A DNA stretch of 64,000 bases from DASSQJ01 sp963772645 (GCA_963772645.1 CAVYYD010000011.1:124001-188000); one strand, 5' to 3'. Shown: positions 1-8,790, counted from the first letter of the stretch. Numbers and translations: made by a program. The notes: generated by a model from the letters alone, not told the origin.

Positions 1-25
1 GCACCCGAGGCGAGGGGAGGGTGCC

Positions 26-865
26 TCAGCGGCCGAGGTCGACGGCCACGAGCGCGCCGTCCCAGACGTGCTGCGGGTCGGTGAGCGCGGTGGCCGACCA
101 GGTCGCGACCGCCGCGTAGAGCGTGGACCCGGACCCGTCGAGGGCGCACGAGAAGGCGGCCCGGCCCAGGTCGATGCGGCGCAGGACCTCCCCGCCCTCG
201 GCGACCCGGACGAGCGCCGCCGTGGGGACGTCGGCGACCCAGCACGTGCCCTCCGCGTCGAGGGCGATGCCGTCGGGCGCGTGCCCGGGCAGCGCCGCCC
301 ACTCGCGGCCGGGGCCGAGGCCGCCGTCGTCCTCGACCGGGAAGGCGGTGATGCGGGCCGCGTGCGACTCCGCGACGAGGAGGGTCGCGCCGTCGGCCGT
401 GACCGCCATCCCGTTGGGGAACTGCAGGCCCCGGGCGACGACGCGGGGTGGCGCCTCAGCGGTGACGTGGACGACGAGGCCGTCCTCGTCCGGTGGCGTC
501 GGGAACCCTCGGCGAGGATCGAAGTTGCCACTGTTGACGTAGCCCCGAGCCGGTCCGGTGAGCACGACCTCGTTCCAGGCCCCGACCGCCAGCCCCGACA
601 GGTCCGCCCACGGCGTCAGCGTGCCGTCGGCCTCCAGCCGCAACACCCGCTCGGCGGCGTTCGAGACGACCTGGACGGGGCCGTCGGGGTGGCGGTCGAA
701 GCACAGCGGCAGGGACGCGTGCCGCAGGAGGACCTCATCGGCACCGGACGGGCCCACCGAGCGGACCACCCCGGCGGTCCAGTCGGCGACGAGAACCCGG
801 CCGTCCCAGCACCGCACCGACTCGGGCATCCCGAGACCCGACAGGATCGTGCGCACGGGTGCCAC
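26..865 (-). CDS. SMP-30/gluconolactonase-family protein
   Basis: Beta-propeller hydrolase of the SMP-30/regucalcin/gluconolaconase family, 279 aa, which usually opens sugar or other lactones with a divalent metal. The three expected metal ligands are visible: Glu in MPESVRCWDG near the N-terminus, Asn in FPNGMAV mid-protein and Asp in APDGIALD near the C-terminus. The frame stays open far upstream, but homology-like sequence begins only at VAPVRTILSGLGMPE, so GTG at 865 (or 856) was chosen. It has no signal peptide and is transcribed away from the alpha/beta hydrolase at 1056. Family is clear; the substrate is unknown. A lactonase here and another at 7136 suggest lactone metabolism, but no shared operon is seen. 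Confidence 0.8.
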   Translation of the reverse strand: MAPVRTILSGLGMPESVRCWDGRVLVADWTAGVVRSVGPSGADEVLLRHASLPLCFDRHPDGPVQVVSNAAERVLRLEADGTLTPWADLSGLAVGAWNEVVLTGPARGYVNSGNFDPRRGFPTPPDEDGLVVHVTAEAPPRVVARGLQFPNGMAVTADGATLLVAESHAARITAFPVEDDGGLGPGREWAALPGHAPDGIALDAEGTCWVADVPTAALVRVAEGGEVLRRIDLGRAAFSCALDGSGSTLYAAVATWSATALTDPQHVWDGALVAVDLGR

Positions 866-958
866 GGTAGACCCGGCCCCCGCCGGCGCCGGGTGACCAC
901 GAGCACCCACCCGGTGTCGCCTCGGCCACGTGGCCGGACGGCGGGGCGGCGCGGCCGA

Positions 959-964
959 TAGCGT
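959..964 (+). promoter_or_regulatory. Candidate -10 box upstream of alpha/beta hydrolase
   Basis: TAGCGT, identical to the -10-like boxes found six bases before three start codons elsewhere in the window (29061, 31148, 53387). Here no start codon follows at that spacing, so a leader of about 85 nt would precede GTG at 1056. No convincing -35 was seen. Confidence 0.3.
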
Positions 965-1055
965 GGCCGTCCGGGGCCGGCAGGTGGCCGGCCCGGAGCG
1001 GAGGAGCACGAGTGGGCGTCGACGGCGGGGTGGCCGGAGCTGCGGGGACGGGGCC

Positions 1056-1862
1056 GTGACCGTCACCGGGACGGCCCTCGCCCACGACCACGTCACCCGG
1101 AACGGCACCGACGCACCGGTCGTCCTGGTCCACGCGGGCATCGCCGACCGGCGCATGTGGGACCCGCAGTGGGGCCCGCTGACCGCCGTGCTCGACGCCG
1201 TCCGGATGGACCTGCGGGGCTACGGTGACTCCGACGCCCCTCCCTCGCAGCCGTTCTCGAACCCGGTGGACGTCCTCGCCACCCTCGAGGCCTGCGACGT
1301 CACCCGGTGCCACCTGGTCGGTGCCTCGCTTGGGGCGGGCGTCGCGCTCGAGGTGGCGCTCGCCCGGCCCGACGTCGTCGAGTCGCTCGTCCTCGCCCCG
1401 CCGGGCGGCAGCCTGCTGGCCACCCGCACCGACGACCTCGACCGCTTCGTGGCCGCCGAGGAGGCGGCCCTCGAGGCGGGCGATGTCGATGCGGCGGTGC
1501 TCGCGAACCTCGACGCCTGGGTGGCCGGCCGGGGCCGGAGCATCGACGAGGTCGACCAGGGGGTGGTGGCGGCCGTGGCCCGGATGCAGCGCCGGGCGTT
1601 CGACATCCAGCGGGGATGGGGCGAGGAGGTCGTGGAGGTCGACCCGCCCCGCGACCCGCTGCGCCGGCTCGCCGAGGTCGCGGCCCCGGTCCTCCTCGTC
1701 GTGGGGGCGCTCGACCTCGACACCACGCTCGACAGCGCCGACCGCCTCGAGCACGGGCTCGACGACGTGACCCGCCTCGACTGGTCGGACGTCGCGCACC
1801 TGCCGAGCCTGGAGCAGCCGGAGCGGTTCACCGAGCTGCTCCTGGAGTGGCTCGTCCCCTGA
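1056..1862 (+). CDS. Alpha/beta-fold hydrolase
   Basis: Cytosolic alpha/beta hydrolase of 268 aa, with no signal peptide. The nucleophile elbow is GASLGAG (Ser), the acid is probably Asp in VVGALDLDTT, and the catalytic His is in DVAHLPSLEQPERF close to the C-terminus. The oxyanion-region motif VLVHAGIADRRMW is typical of lyase/esterase-like members. GTG at 1056 was chosen because the preceding in-frame residues are low-complexity Arg/Gly and no in-frame start with a better ribosome site was seen. The last 35 bases overlap the 3' end of the convergent DUF72 gene. Substrate cannot be read from the sequence. Confidence 0.78.
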   Translation: MTVTGTALAHDHVTRNGTDAPVVLVHAGIADRRMWDPQWGPLTAVLDAVRMDLRGYGDSDAPPSQPFSNPVDVLATLEACDVTRCHLVGASLGAGVALEVALARPDVVESLVLAPPGGSLLATRTDDLDRFVAAEEAALEAGDVDAAVLANLDAWVAGRGRSIDEVDQGVVAAVARMQRRAFDIQRGWGEEVVEVDPPRDPLRRLAEVAAPVLLVVGALDLDTTLDSADRLEHGLDDVTRLDWSDVAHLPSLEQPERFTELLLEWLVP

Positions 1863-2577
1863 GCAGCTCGGCGAGCCGCTGCGCGTTCGCCACCGCGTAA
1901 CCGTGCTCGTCGTTGTTGAAGTAGCCGCGGACCTCGTGCCCGGCGGCCTCCCACTCACCGATCCGGTCGGCCCACCACCGCAGGTCCTGCTCGGGGTACG
2001 ACCCGGCGTACAGGTGGTCGGGGCTGGGGCCGTGCCAGCGCACGTAGACCAGCGGCGCGGTGGCCCGGAGCACGCACGGCAGGTGGGCCCCGCTCATCAC
2101 GACGTAGGCCGCGGCGTGCCGCTGGAGCAGGGCGAACACGTCCTCGACGTGCCACGAGGCGTGCCGCAGCTCGACGGCGGTGCGGATGCCCGGCGGCATC
2201 GCGGCCAGCGCGTGGTCGAGGCGGCCGTCGTCCCGTTCGAGGTCCGGGGGGAGCTGGAGGAGCAGGGGCCCGGCGCGGTCGCCGAGCAGCCGCATCCCGC
2301 GACCGATGATCTGCGCCCAACGTTCGGGGGAGGCCAGCCGCCGGGCGTGGGTGAGCGCCCGCGGCGCCTTGACCGCCATCTCGAACCCGTCGGGGAGGCG
2401 CTCGCGCCAGCCCGCGAAGGTGGTGTCCTTGGGCCAGCGGTAGTGGCTCGCGTTGAGCTCGACCGTCGGCAGCCGGGTCACGTAGTGCTCGAGCCAGCGG
2501 CGCCGGGCCACGCCGGGGTAGAAGGGCCCGGCCCAGCTGTCGTAGGTCCAGCCCGACGTGCCGACGAGGGTGCTCAC
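1828..2577 (-). CDS. DUF72 family protein
   Basis: 249-aa TIM-barrel-like DUF72 (YecE-type) protein of unknown function. Characteristic parts are GTSGWTYDSWAG at the N-terminus, the central VELNASHYRWP, AVELRHASW, VYVRWHG and the C-terminal YFNNDEHGYAVANA. The start GTG at 2577 overlaps the stop of the upstream FAD/Fe-S gene in a GTGA arrangement, so it is probably translationally coupled as the last gene of the 7948-to-1828 operon. The 3' end overlaps the convergent hydrolase gene by 35 bases. The family is certain; no biochemical role is established. Confidence 0.85.
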   Translation of the reverse strand: MSTLVGTSGWTYDSWAGPFYPGVARRRWLEHYVTRLPTVELNASHYRWPKDTTFAGWRERLPDGFEMAVKAPRALTHARRLASPERWAQIIGRGMRLLGDRAGPLLLQLPPDLERDDGRLDHALAAMPPGIRTAVELRHASWHVEDVFALLQRHAAAYVVMSGAHLPCVLRATAPLVYVRWHGPSPDHLYAGSYPEQDLRWWADRIGEWEAAGHEVRGYFNNDEHGYAVANAQRLAELLRGRATPGAAR

Positions 2578-5473
2578 CCCTCCATCGTGCCCGCCGGCGC
2601 CCGGTCCGACCGGCTCCGGGCCAGCGGGTCGAGGAGCTGCGCGAGGTGCAGCGAGGACCGACCGGCGAGGTCGGCGACCTGGGTGCGGCACGAGAACCCG
2701 TCGGCGCAGACCACGCCGCCGGTGCCGAGCGCCCGGACCGCGGGCAGCAGCGCACCCTCGGCGATCGCGACCGAGACGTCGTGGTGGCCCCGCTCGACCC
2801 CCCAGTTACCGGCGAGCCCGCAGCAGCCGCGGACCACCGTGAGGCGCGCCCCGGCCCGCCGCAGCAGCTCCTCCTCGGCGGCCCACCCGGTCGCCGCATA
2901 CTCGTGGCAGTGCGGCTGCGCCACCACCTCGACCCCGCTCAGGTCCCCCGGCTCCCAGCCGGCGGTGTCGAGGAGGACCCTGGCCAACGGCCGTGCCGCC
3001 GCGGCGACGCGGCGGGCGTCGTCCGAGCCGGGGAACAGGTGCAGCGCGTCGTCCCGCAGCACCGAGAGGCACGACGGCTCCAGACCGACCAGCGGTGCTC
3101 CGCCGGCGACGGCCGCGGCGAGCGCGGCCACCGTGGGACGCAGCGTCTCCCGGGCGAGCTCGAGCTGCCCCGTGGAGATCGCGGTGATGCCGCAGCAGAG
3201 CGGCTCCTCGACGACCCTGACGGCGTACCCCGCCGCGGCGAGCACCCGCACGGCCGCCTCGGCGACGCCGGGGGCGAAGTGGTCGGTGAACGTGTCGACC
3301 CAGAGGACGGCGGCCCCGGCCGGCGCGTCCGGTGCCGCCGACGGCGGTGTCGTCTCCGCCGCCCGTCGCCGGGCTCCGAGGTAGGTCCGCCGTGCGAAGG
3401 GCGGCAGCGAGCGTCGGGGGTCGATCCCCGCGGCCCGGGCGACGAGCGGGGACAACGGCCCGCGGGTCACCGCGTTGGCCAGCGCCGGCGCGCGGGCGGC
3501 GAGGTCGGCCCAGCGCGGGAGCCGCCCGAGGGCGGTGTGGGACAGCGGGCGGGGACGCCCGGCGAACCGCTGGTGCAGTGCCTCGGAGCGCAGCCGGGCC
3601 ATGTCCACCCCGGTCGGGCAGTCGGTCGCGCAGGCCTTGCACCCCAGGCACAGGTCGAGGGCGTCGACGACGGCCGGTGAGCCCCAGGACAGCCCCGAGG
3701 CGCCTTGCGCCAGCTCCTGGAGGACCCGCGCCCGACCCCGGGTGGAGTCCTTCTCCTCGCGGGTCGCGCGGTAGGAGGGGCACATGACCTCGGGGGTCGT
3801 CGTCGCGAGGCACTTGCCGACCCCGGTGCAGCGGTGCGCGGCCGCGGTGAGCTCCGCCGCGTCCGCGGCGAGGGCGGGGGCGCGGCGCAGCGGGACGGGC
3901 CGGCGGGTGGTCGCCCGGAGCAGGTCGTCGGGGGCGTCGGGGTCGACGAGGACCCCGGGGTTGAGCAGGTTCGACGGGTCGAGGAGGTGCTTGAGCCCGG
4001 CCTGCACGGCGAGCGCCTCGGAGGAGTACATCGCGCCGAGCAGCCCGCTGCGCGCCCGGCCGTCCCCGTGCTCGCCGGACAGCGACCCGTCGTGCGCGGC
4101 GACGAGGGCGGCGGCGTCGTCGACGAACCGCCGGTAGGCCTCCCGCCCGGTCTGCCCGCCGCGCTCGAACGGGAAGTCGATGCGCACGTGGACGCAGCCG
4201 TCGCCGAAGTGACCGTAGGGCAGGGCGCGGAGGTGGTGCTCGACGAGGAGGTCGTCGAAGGCGCGCAGGTAGGAGCCGAGCCGCTGCACCGGCACCGCCG
4301 CGTCCTCCCAGCCGGCGTGGGCCGGCGCGCCCTCGGGGGTGCGGGCGGCGATGCCTGCGGCGTCCTCGCGCACCGACCAGATCGCGGCGGCCTCGATGGG
4401 GTCGTCGACGACCCGGGCGTGCGGGGTTCCCACCTCGCGGACGAGCCGGCCGGCGCGCGAGCGCAGCTCGTCGGGGTCGTCCCCGGCGAGCTCGACGAGC
4501 AGCATGCCGCCGCCGGACGGGAAGGACGACTCCTGCTGCCGCCCGGACCGGAAGAGCGGCTCGAGGAGCCGACGGTCCATCCCCTCGCACGCGGTCGGGC
4601 CGGCGACGAGCGTGCCGGGGGCGGCGTCGGCGGCGGCGGCGATGTCGGGGAAGCCGAGGAGGACGAGGATGCGGTGCGGCTCGTCGGGCACGAGCCGCAC
4701 GGTCGCCTCGCGGACCAGGGCGAGGGTGCCCTCGCTGCCCACCAGCGTCCTGGTGAGGTCACCCCCACGCTCGGGCAGCAGGTGCTCGAGCGCGTAGCCG
4801 GAGACCTGGCGGCCGAAGCGGCCGAACTCGGTGCGGACCACCTCGAGGTGGCGGCCGACGAGGTCACGGGCCGCGGTGACGACGTCCGTGGCGCCGGGGC
4901 CGGGGTCCGCGCCGGGGCGCACCCCGGCCTCGGGCACGGCCAGCCGCAGCGTCCTCCCGGCGGCCGTGAGCACCTCGAGCCCGAGGACGTTGTCGCTGGT
5001 CCGGCCGTAGCCGAGCGCCCGTGAGCCGCAGGCGTTGTTGCCGACCATGCCGCCGACGGTGCAGCGGGTGTGGGTGCTCGGGTCGGGTCCGAAGCGGAGC
5101 CCGTGCGGCCGGGCCGCCGACTGCAGCCGGGTGTGGACCGTGCCGGGCTCGACGACCGCGGTGCGGGCGTCGGGGTCGAGGGCCAGCACGCGGCCCAGGT
5201 GCCGGGAGTGGTCGAGGACCACCCCGGACCGACGGCGTTGCCGGCGATCGAGGTCCCGGCTCCGCGGGCGGTCAGCGGGACGGCGTGCTCCCGGCAGACC
5301 GAGAGCACGGCCTCGACCTCGTCCCGGTGCCGGGGTCGGACGACGACGAGCGGAGGGACCCGGTAGAGCGAGGCGTCGGAGGAGTAGAGGGCCCGGGCGA
5401 GCGGCCCGTCGTCGACCTCGCCGACGCCCGCGCGCCGCAGGGCCTCGGCGACCGAGGCCCGAGCGTCAGCCAC
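2574..5473 (-). pseudogene. FAD/Fe-S oxidase, D-2-hydroxyglutarate dehydrogenase-like (YdiJ type), frameshifted
   Basis: Repaired, this would be a protein of about 966 aa, close to E. coli YdiJ, a FAD/Fe-S D-2-hydroxyglutarate dehydrogenase. Order of parts: FAD-binding PCMH domain (residues about 40-250, with RGAGTSIAGNAVGPG and GGMVGNNACGSRALGYGRTSDNV), FAD-oxidase C-terminal domain (SGEHGDGR near 466), a ferredoxin-like segment (CTGVGKC near 550, CLGCKACATDCP near 610) and CCG-type domains (LCCGITAIS, GCCGLAGNWG). The N-terminal 84 residues lie in another frame: after NAVGPG one base is missing in a G run near 5223, and the downstream frame resumes at VVLDHSRHLG. Start GTG 5473 overlaps the upstream stop by 8 bases; GTG 5500 is possible. 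A sequencing error in the homopolymer would make it an intact gene. Confidence 0.75.
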
Positions 5474-5837
5474 CGGGTCCGGAACCGGGCACCTGCTCAC
5501 CCGCCCGCAGCGGCGTACCCTCGTACCGGCCCTCGTGGGCGATGACCGGGCGGGTGTCACCGGCGACCTCCGGATGGCGTTCCTCGAGCCGCCGGCGGGC
5601 CTCGGCGGTGCGGCGCAGCTCGCCGAGGTACTCGCGGTTCCCCTCGTAGGTGCCCCGCCAGGTCTGCGGCATCTGCTCCGGCCGCGGGGGCAGCGAGGCC
5701 ACCCCGGCGAGGCCGACGACCGCCGGGACCCGGGAGGTGGCCCCACCGCACACGGGGCAGGGGGGCAGGGTCGCGTCCATCGGCTGGAGCACGTCGTGGC
5801 GGTGGCGCCGGGCGCAGGTCAGCGTGTACGTCGGCAC
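5466..5837 (-). CDS. FmdB-like zinc-ribbon small protein
   Basis: 123-aa small protein whose first 40 residues look like the FmdB-type putative regulatory zinc ribbon: an aromatic start (VPTYTLTC), a first Cys with nearby His residues (CARRHRHD) and a CPVCGG knuckle. The rest is charged and low in structure (EGNREYLGELRRTAEARRRLEERHPE). GTG at 5837 lies one base after the stop of the transhydrogenase gene, so it is in the same operon. Its 3' end overlaps the start of the FAD/Fe-S gene. Such genes often travel with amidase or oxidoreductase operons; a metal-delivery or regulatory role is inference only. Confidence 0.65.
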   Translation of the reverse strand: MPTYTLTCARRHRHDVLQPMDATLPPCPVCGGATSRVPAVVGLAGVASLPPRPEQMPQTWRGTYEGNREYLGELRRTAEARRRLEERHPEVAGDTRPVIAHEGRYEGTPLRAGEQVPGSGPGG

Positions 5838-5838
5838 G

Positions 5839-7131
5839 TCACCAGAGCTCCATCGACCGCCGGAAGATGCCGGCCAGGTCCTCCGCCGACGCCTCGCGCG
5901 GCGAGGTGGCGAGCAGCCGCTGCTGCTTGAGCGTGCCGTCGACGAGGGCGTCGACGTCACCGTCGTCGTACCCCACCGCGGCGATGCCGTTGGGGATCTC
6001 GATGTCGCGCATCAGCCGGGTGAGCACGCCGGGCAGGAGGTCGGCGGGGTCGTCGGTCATCGCGCAGTCGGGCTCGAGCATCCTCGCCGCCCGCACGTGC
6101 CGGTCGGGGTCGGCCTCGAAGGTGAACCGGAAGGCCTCGGGTGCGGTGAGCGAGACGGACATCCCGTGCGGGACCATCGGCTCGTCGGCCGGGTAGTCCT
6201 TGGGGTGGAAGTCCTTGACCCGGCCGGCGATCGGGTAGGCGTTGGCGTGCGGGATGTGCACGCCGGCGTTGCCGAAGCCCATCCCCGCGAAGGTCGCCGC
6301 GAGGGCCATCGCGCCCCGGGCGTCCTCGTCGTCGCCGTCGCGGACGGCCCGCCGGAAGGTCGGCGCGAGGAGCCGCATCGCCTGCTCGGACCACATGTCC
6401 GAGATCGGGTTGGCCCCGCAGTAGGGCACCCGCTGCTCGGGGGTCTTGTGCTCGTAGGAGGTGTACGGCCGGGCGGTCCAGCTCTCGAGCGCGTGGCAGA
6501 GGATGTCCATCCCGGACGACGCGGTGACCCCGGCGGGCTGGGTGAGGGTGACCGACGGGTCGATGACGGCGAGGGTCGGGCGGAGCCGGGCGTGGCTGAT
6601 CCCGGTCTTCACCTTGAGCTCGAGGACGTCGAGGACGCAGATCGTCGTGCTCTCGCTCCCGGTGCCGGTCGTCGTCGGGACGGCCACCAGCGGCGCGAGC
6701 GGGTTGACCGGGGCCCGGCCCCCGCCGACCGGCACGTTGATGTAGTCCATCAGCTCGCCGGGGTTGGTCGTGAGCAGGTTGACCGCCTTGGCGGTGTCGA
6801 TGCTCGACCCGCCGCCGACTGCGACGAAGCCGTCCCACGGTCCGTTCTCCCGGCCGAACTCGACCGCGGCCCGCAGGCTGTCGTCCGTCGGCTCGACGTG
6901 GGCCCCGTCGAAGACGTGGGCCTCGATGCCGAAGCGGGCCATCTGCTCGGCGACCCGCTGCGGGGTACCGGTGGCCGCGACCCCGGGGTCGGTGACCACG
7001 AGGACCCGTTTGGCACCGGTGAGGCTGAGGTCGTGGCCGATCTCGTCGGCCGCGCCGTGGCCGAACTTCAGCTGGGGCGCCCCGTAGGTGAAGATCGACT
7101 CGGGGTTCGCAGGATGGTAGCTCACCGGCAT
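5839..7131 (-). CDS. Iron-containing alcohol dehydrogenase, hydroxyacid-oxoacid transhydrogenase type
   Basis: 430-aa group III iron-dependent dehydrogenase closest in pattern to hydroxyacid-oxoacid transhydrogenase (ADHFE1/HOT), which couples 4-hydroxybutyrate oxidation to 2-oxoglutarate reduction, giving succinic semialdehyde and D-2-hydroxyglutarate. The nucleotide-site GGGSSIDTAKAVNLL, the VPTTTGTGSE loop and metal-site His residues in GMDILCHALESW and the VHIPHANAYPIAG and VPHGM segments are present. The long insert with EHKTPEQRVPYCGANPISDMWSEQA is typical of the HOT branch rather than of 1,3-propanediol or butanol dehydrogenases. It starts 4 bases after the lactonase stop, with GAGGGG just before ATG. 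A plain NAD-dependent 4-hydroxybutyrate dehydrogenase remains possible. Confidence 0.85.
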   Translation of the reverse strand: MPVSYHPANPESIFTYGAPQLKFGHGAADEIGHDLSLTGAKRVLVVTDPGVAATGTPQRVAEQMARFGIEAHVFDGAHVEPTDDSLRAAVEFGRENGPWDGFVAVGGGSSIDTAKAVNLLTTNPGELMDYINVPVGGGRAPVNPLAPLVAVPTTTGTGSESTTICVLDVLELKVKTGISHARLRPTLAVIDPSVTLTQPAGVTASSGMDILCHALESWTARPYTSYEHKTPEQRVPYCGANPISDMWSEQAMRLLAPTFRRAVRDGDDEDARGAMALAATFAGMGFGNAGVHIPHANAYPIAGRVKDFHPKDYPADEPMVPHGMSVSLTAPEAFRFTFEADPDRHVRAARMLEPDCAMTDDPADLLPGVLTRLMRDIEIPNGIAAVGYDDGDVDALVDGTLKQQRLLATSPREASAEDLAGIFRRSMELW

Positions 7132-7135
7132 CCCC

Positions 7136-7948
7136 TCACGCGTAGAAGCCGTCGGGCGAGCGGCGCATCGAGTGCAGCTGCTCGGCGTCGTGGCCGAAGA
7201 CGACGGTGGCGTCGGTGCGCTCGGCGATCCCGCGGACCTTCTCGACCGAGGAGTACCACGCGGAGAGGTCGTTGACGATCGCCGCGGGGGTGGCCGGCGG
7301 CCCGTAGGAGTCGCCCATGTAGATGGCGTCCGAGGTGAAGATCATCGTTCCCGTCTCGGGGAGCTCGACCTGCATCGACATCGTCCCGGGGGTGTGGCCG
7401 GGGGCCTCGATGAGGGTGACGCCGGGCAGGAACTCGGTGTCCCCGGTGACGGTCTCGAACTCGAGGCCCTCGTAGTCGGCCTTGAGGTGGGCCCCGTTGA
7501 ACGCCCCGTCGTACCCGAAGGCCCACTCCTTCTCCTTCTCGTTGCAGACGAGCCGGGCGCCGGTCTTCTCGAACATCCGGACGTTGCCCGCGTGGTCGAA
7601 GTGCAGGTGGGACAGGACGACGTAGTCGAGGGTCTCGGGGGAGACGCCGAGCTGGCCGAGCCGGGCGTCGAGGTACTGCTCGTCGGTGACCTGGTCGTAG
7701 GGGAAGAAGTCCTGCAGGCCGGTGGGCTCCCACCGGGTCTCCCAGTCGCGGGGGCAGCTGGTGTCCCAGAGCATCGTCCCCTCGTCGGTCTCGACGAGCA
7801 CCGCGTGGGTGGTGCACGGGTACCACTCGACCGGGCGCTCCTTCTCCTGGCGGGGGCGGATGCTGCGCCCCGGCTTGAGGAGCAACCACGTGAGGTCGCA
7901 GGACATCGCCCCGCAGTCGAGGACGTGGACTTTGCGCGCTGTCGCCAT
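7136..7948 (-). CDS. MBL-fold N-acyl homoserine/gamma-butyrolactone lactonase-like hydrolase
   Basis: 270-aa metallo-beta-lactamase-fold hydrolase of the AHL lactonase/AttM (BlcC) group. The metal motif SHLHFDHAGN gives His114, His116, Asp118 and His119; further ligands are in APGHTPGT (about 184), TSDAIY (about 207) and FGHDAEQ (about 253). The C-terminal FYA ending and overall layout resemble Agrobacterium BlcC, which opens gamma-butyrolactone. A strong ribosome site AAGGAG lies 9 bases before ATG. It is the first gene of the operon and is followed by a 4-hydroxyacid transhydrogenase, which favours a short gamma-lactone over quorum-signal quenching as substrate; that choice is inference. 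Confidence 0.82.
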   Translation of the reverse strand: MATARKVHVLDCGAMSCDLTWLLLKPGRSIRPRQEKERPVEWYPCTTHAVLVETDEGTMLWDTSCPRDWETRWEPTGLQDFFPYDQVTDEQYLDARLGQLGVSPETLDYVVLSHLHFDHAGNVRMFEKTGARLVCNEKEKEWAFGYDGAFNGAHLKADYEGLEFETVTGDTEFLPGVTLIEAPGHTPGTMSMQVELPETGTMIFTSDAIYMGDSYGPPATPAAIVNDLSAWYSSVEKVRGIAERTDATVVFGHDAEQLHSMRRSPDGFYA

Positions 7949-7987
7949 CGCCGGCTCCTTCGCCGTCGGGATCGGGGTGGTCCGGGC

Positions 7988-8016
7988 ATCGTGACATGTA
8001 GCATGTTACTGGTCAA
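7988..8016 (-). promoter_or_regulatory. Promoter of the lactonase operon
   Basis: On the minus strand TTGACC (8016-8011) and CACGAT (7993-7988) are separated by 17 bases. The -35 is good and the -10 weak. The inverted repeat at 7991-8009 fills the spacer and reaches into the -10, so a bound regulator would block polymerase. Confidence 0.45.
7991..8009. promoter_or_regulatory. Operator-like inverted repeat for the GntR regulator
   Basis: Arms GTGACATG and CATGTTAC around TAG form an inverted repeat with one mismatch; the inner ACATG/CATGT is perfect. It sits in the 87-base gap between the lactonase operon and the divergent GntR/FCD gene, overlapping the promoter of the first and lying just upstream of the -10 of the second. 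Size and position fit a GntR-family operator controlling both sides. Confidence 0.55.
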
Positions 8017-8023
8017 GGGTCGG

Positions 8024-8029
8024 TACCAT
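8024..8029 (+). promoter_or_regulatory. -10 box for leaderless GntR transcript
   Basis: TACCAT is followed by exactly six bases and the GTG start at 8036, with no ribosome site. This is the spacing expected when transcription begins at the start codon. Confidence 0.5.
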
Positions 8030-8035
8030 CGGCCG

Positions 8036-8764
8036 GTGAGCACCCCTGTGCTGCCCCCGCTGGGGGTCTCGACACGCAGCCTGGCCGACCAGGTCGCCGC
8101 GGCCATCCGCGACGGCGTGCGCACCGGGGCGCTCGTGCCCGGAACCCTGTACTCGGCCTACCAGCTCGCCGACGACCTCGGCGTGTCGCGCTCGCCGGTG
8201 CGCGAGGCGCTGCTCCGGCTCGCCGAGACGGGGATGGTCGTGCTCGAGCGCAACCGTGGCTTCCGGGTGCACCGTCCGGCACCGCGCGACGTGGCCGAGG
8301 TCTTCCACCTGCGGCTGCTCCTCGAGGTCCCGGTCGTCGGGCGGGTCGCCGCCACGCCCCCACCCGGCCTCGTCGACGCGCTGTACGACGAGCTCGCGGC
8401 GATGTCCGAGGCGGCCGCGGCGCAGGACGAGCCCACCTTCATGGGACACGACCGGCGGCTGCACGACCTGGCCCTGTCCGCGGGCGGCAACCGGCGGCTC
8501 GCGGCGACGATCGGGCACCTGCGCGACGTCACCCGGCTGCTCGGCGCCTCCACGGTCGGCCAGTCCCGCGACCTCGCCGCGATCTGCGCCGAGCACCTGC
8601 CGATCGTGCGGGCCATCGAGGCCCGAGACGCGGTGGGCGCCACGGAGGCGATGCGCCGCCACCTGGAGCACACCGGCAGGCTGCTGCTCGAGCAGGAGGC
8701 CGGCGCGTCGCCGGGCGGCGGCCGCGACGTCGACGCGCTGTGGGCCGAGGTCGTCGGCACCTGA
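8036..8764 (+). CDS. GntR family transcriptional regulator, FCD domain
   Basis: 242-aa FadR-subfamily regulator. The N-terminal winged helix-turn-helix covers about residues 15-80 (YSAYQLADDLGVSRSPVREALLRLAE, split here only by my reading of the domain), followed by an all-helical FCD ligand domain with the metal-binding pattern HDRRLHDLAL, EHLPIVRAIEARD and MRRHLEHT. It is divergent from the lactonase/transhydrogenase operon with one shared operator-like repeat, so it is probably the local repressor, in the role BlcR plays for blcABC, although BlcR itself is of a different family (IclR). The effector would be an acidic intermediate such as a hydroxy- or semialdehyde acid; this is inference. 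Confidence 0.88.
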   Translation: MSTPVLPPLGVSTRSLADQVAAAIRDGVRTGALVPGTLYSAYQLADDLGVSRSPVREALLRLAETGMVVLERNRGFRVHRPAPRDVAEVFHLRLLLEVPVVGRVAATPPPGLVDALYDELAAMSEAAAAQDEPTFMGHDRRLHDLALSAGGNRRLAATIGHLRDVTRLLGASTVGQSRDLAAICAEHLPIVRAIEARDAVGATEAMRRHLEHTGRLLLEQEAGASPGGGRDVDALWAEVVGT

Positions 8765-8790
8765 CCCTCGCGAGTCGGCTCCAGGCCGCC

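Noticed and set aside
735..1958. A 407-codon minus-strand frame opposite the alpha/beta hydrolase
   Set aside because: Composition is a shadow of the plus-strand gene; no domain or ribosome site.
7136..7948. Quorum-quenching AHL lactonase as a stand-alone defence gene
   Set aside because: Operon context with a 4-hydroxyacid transhydrogenase favours metabolic lactone opening, though AHL activity is not excluded.
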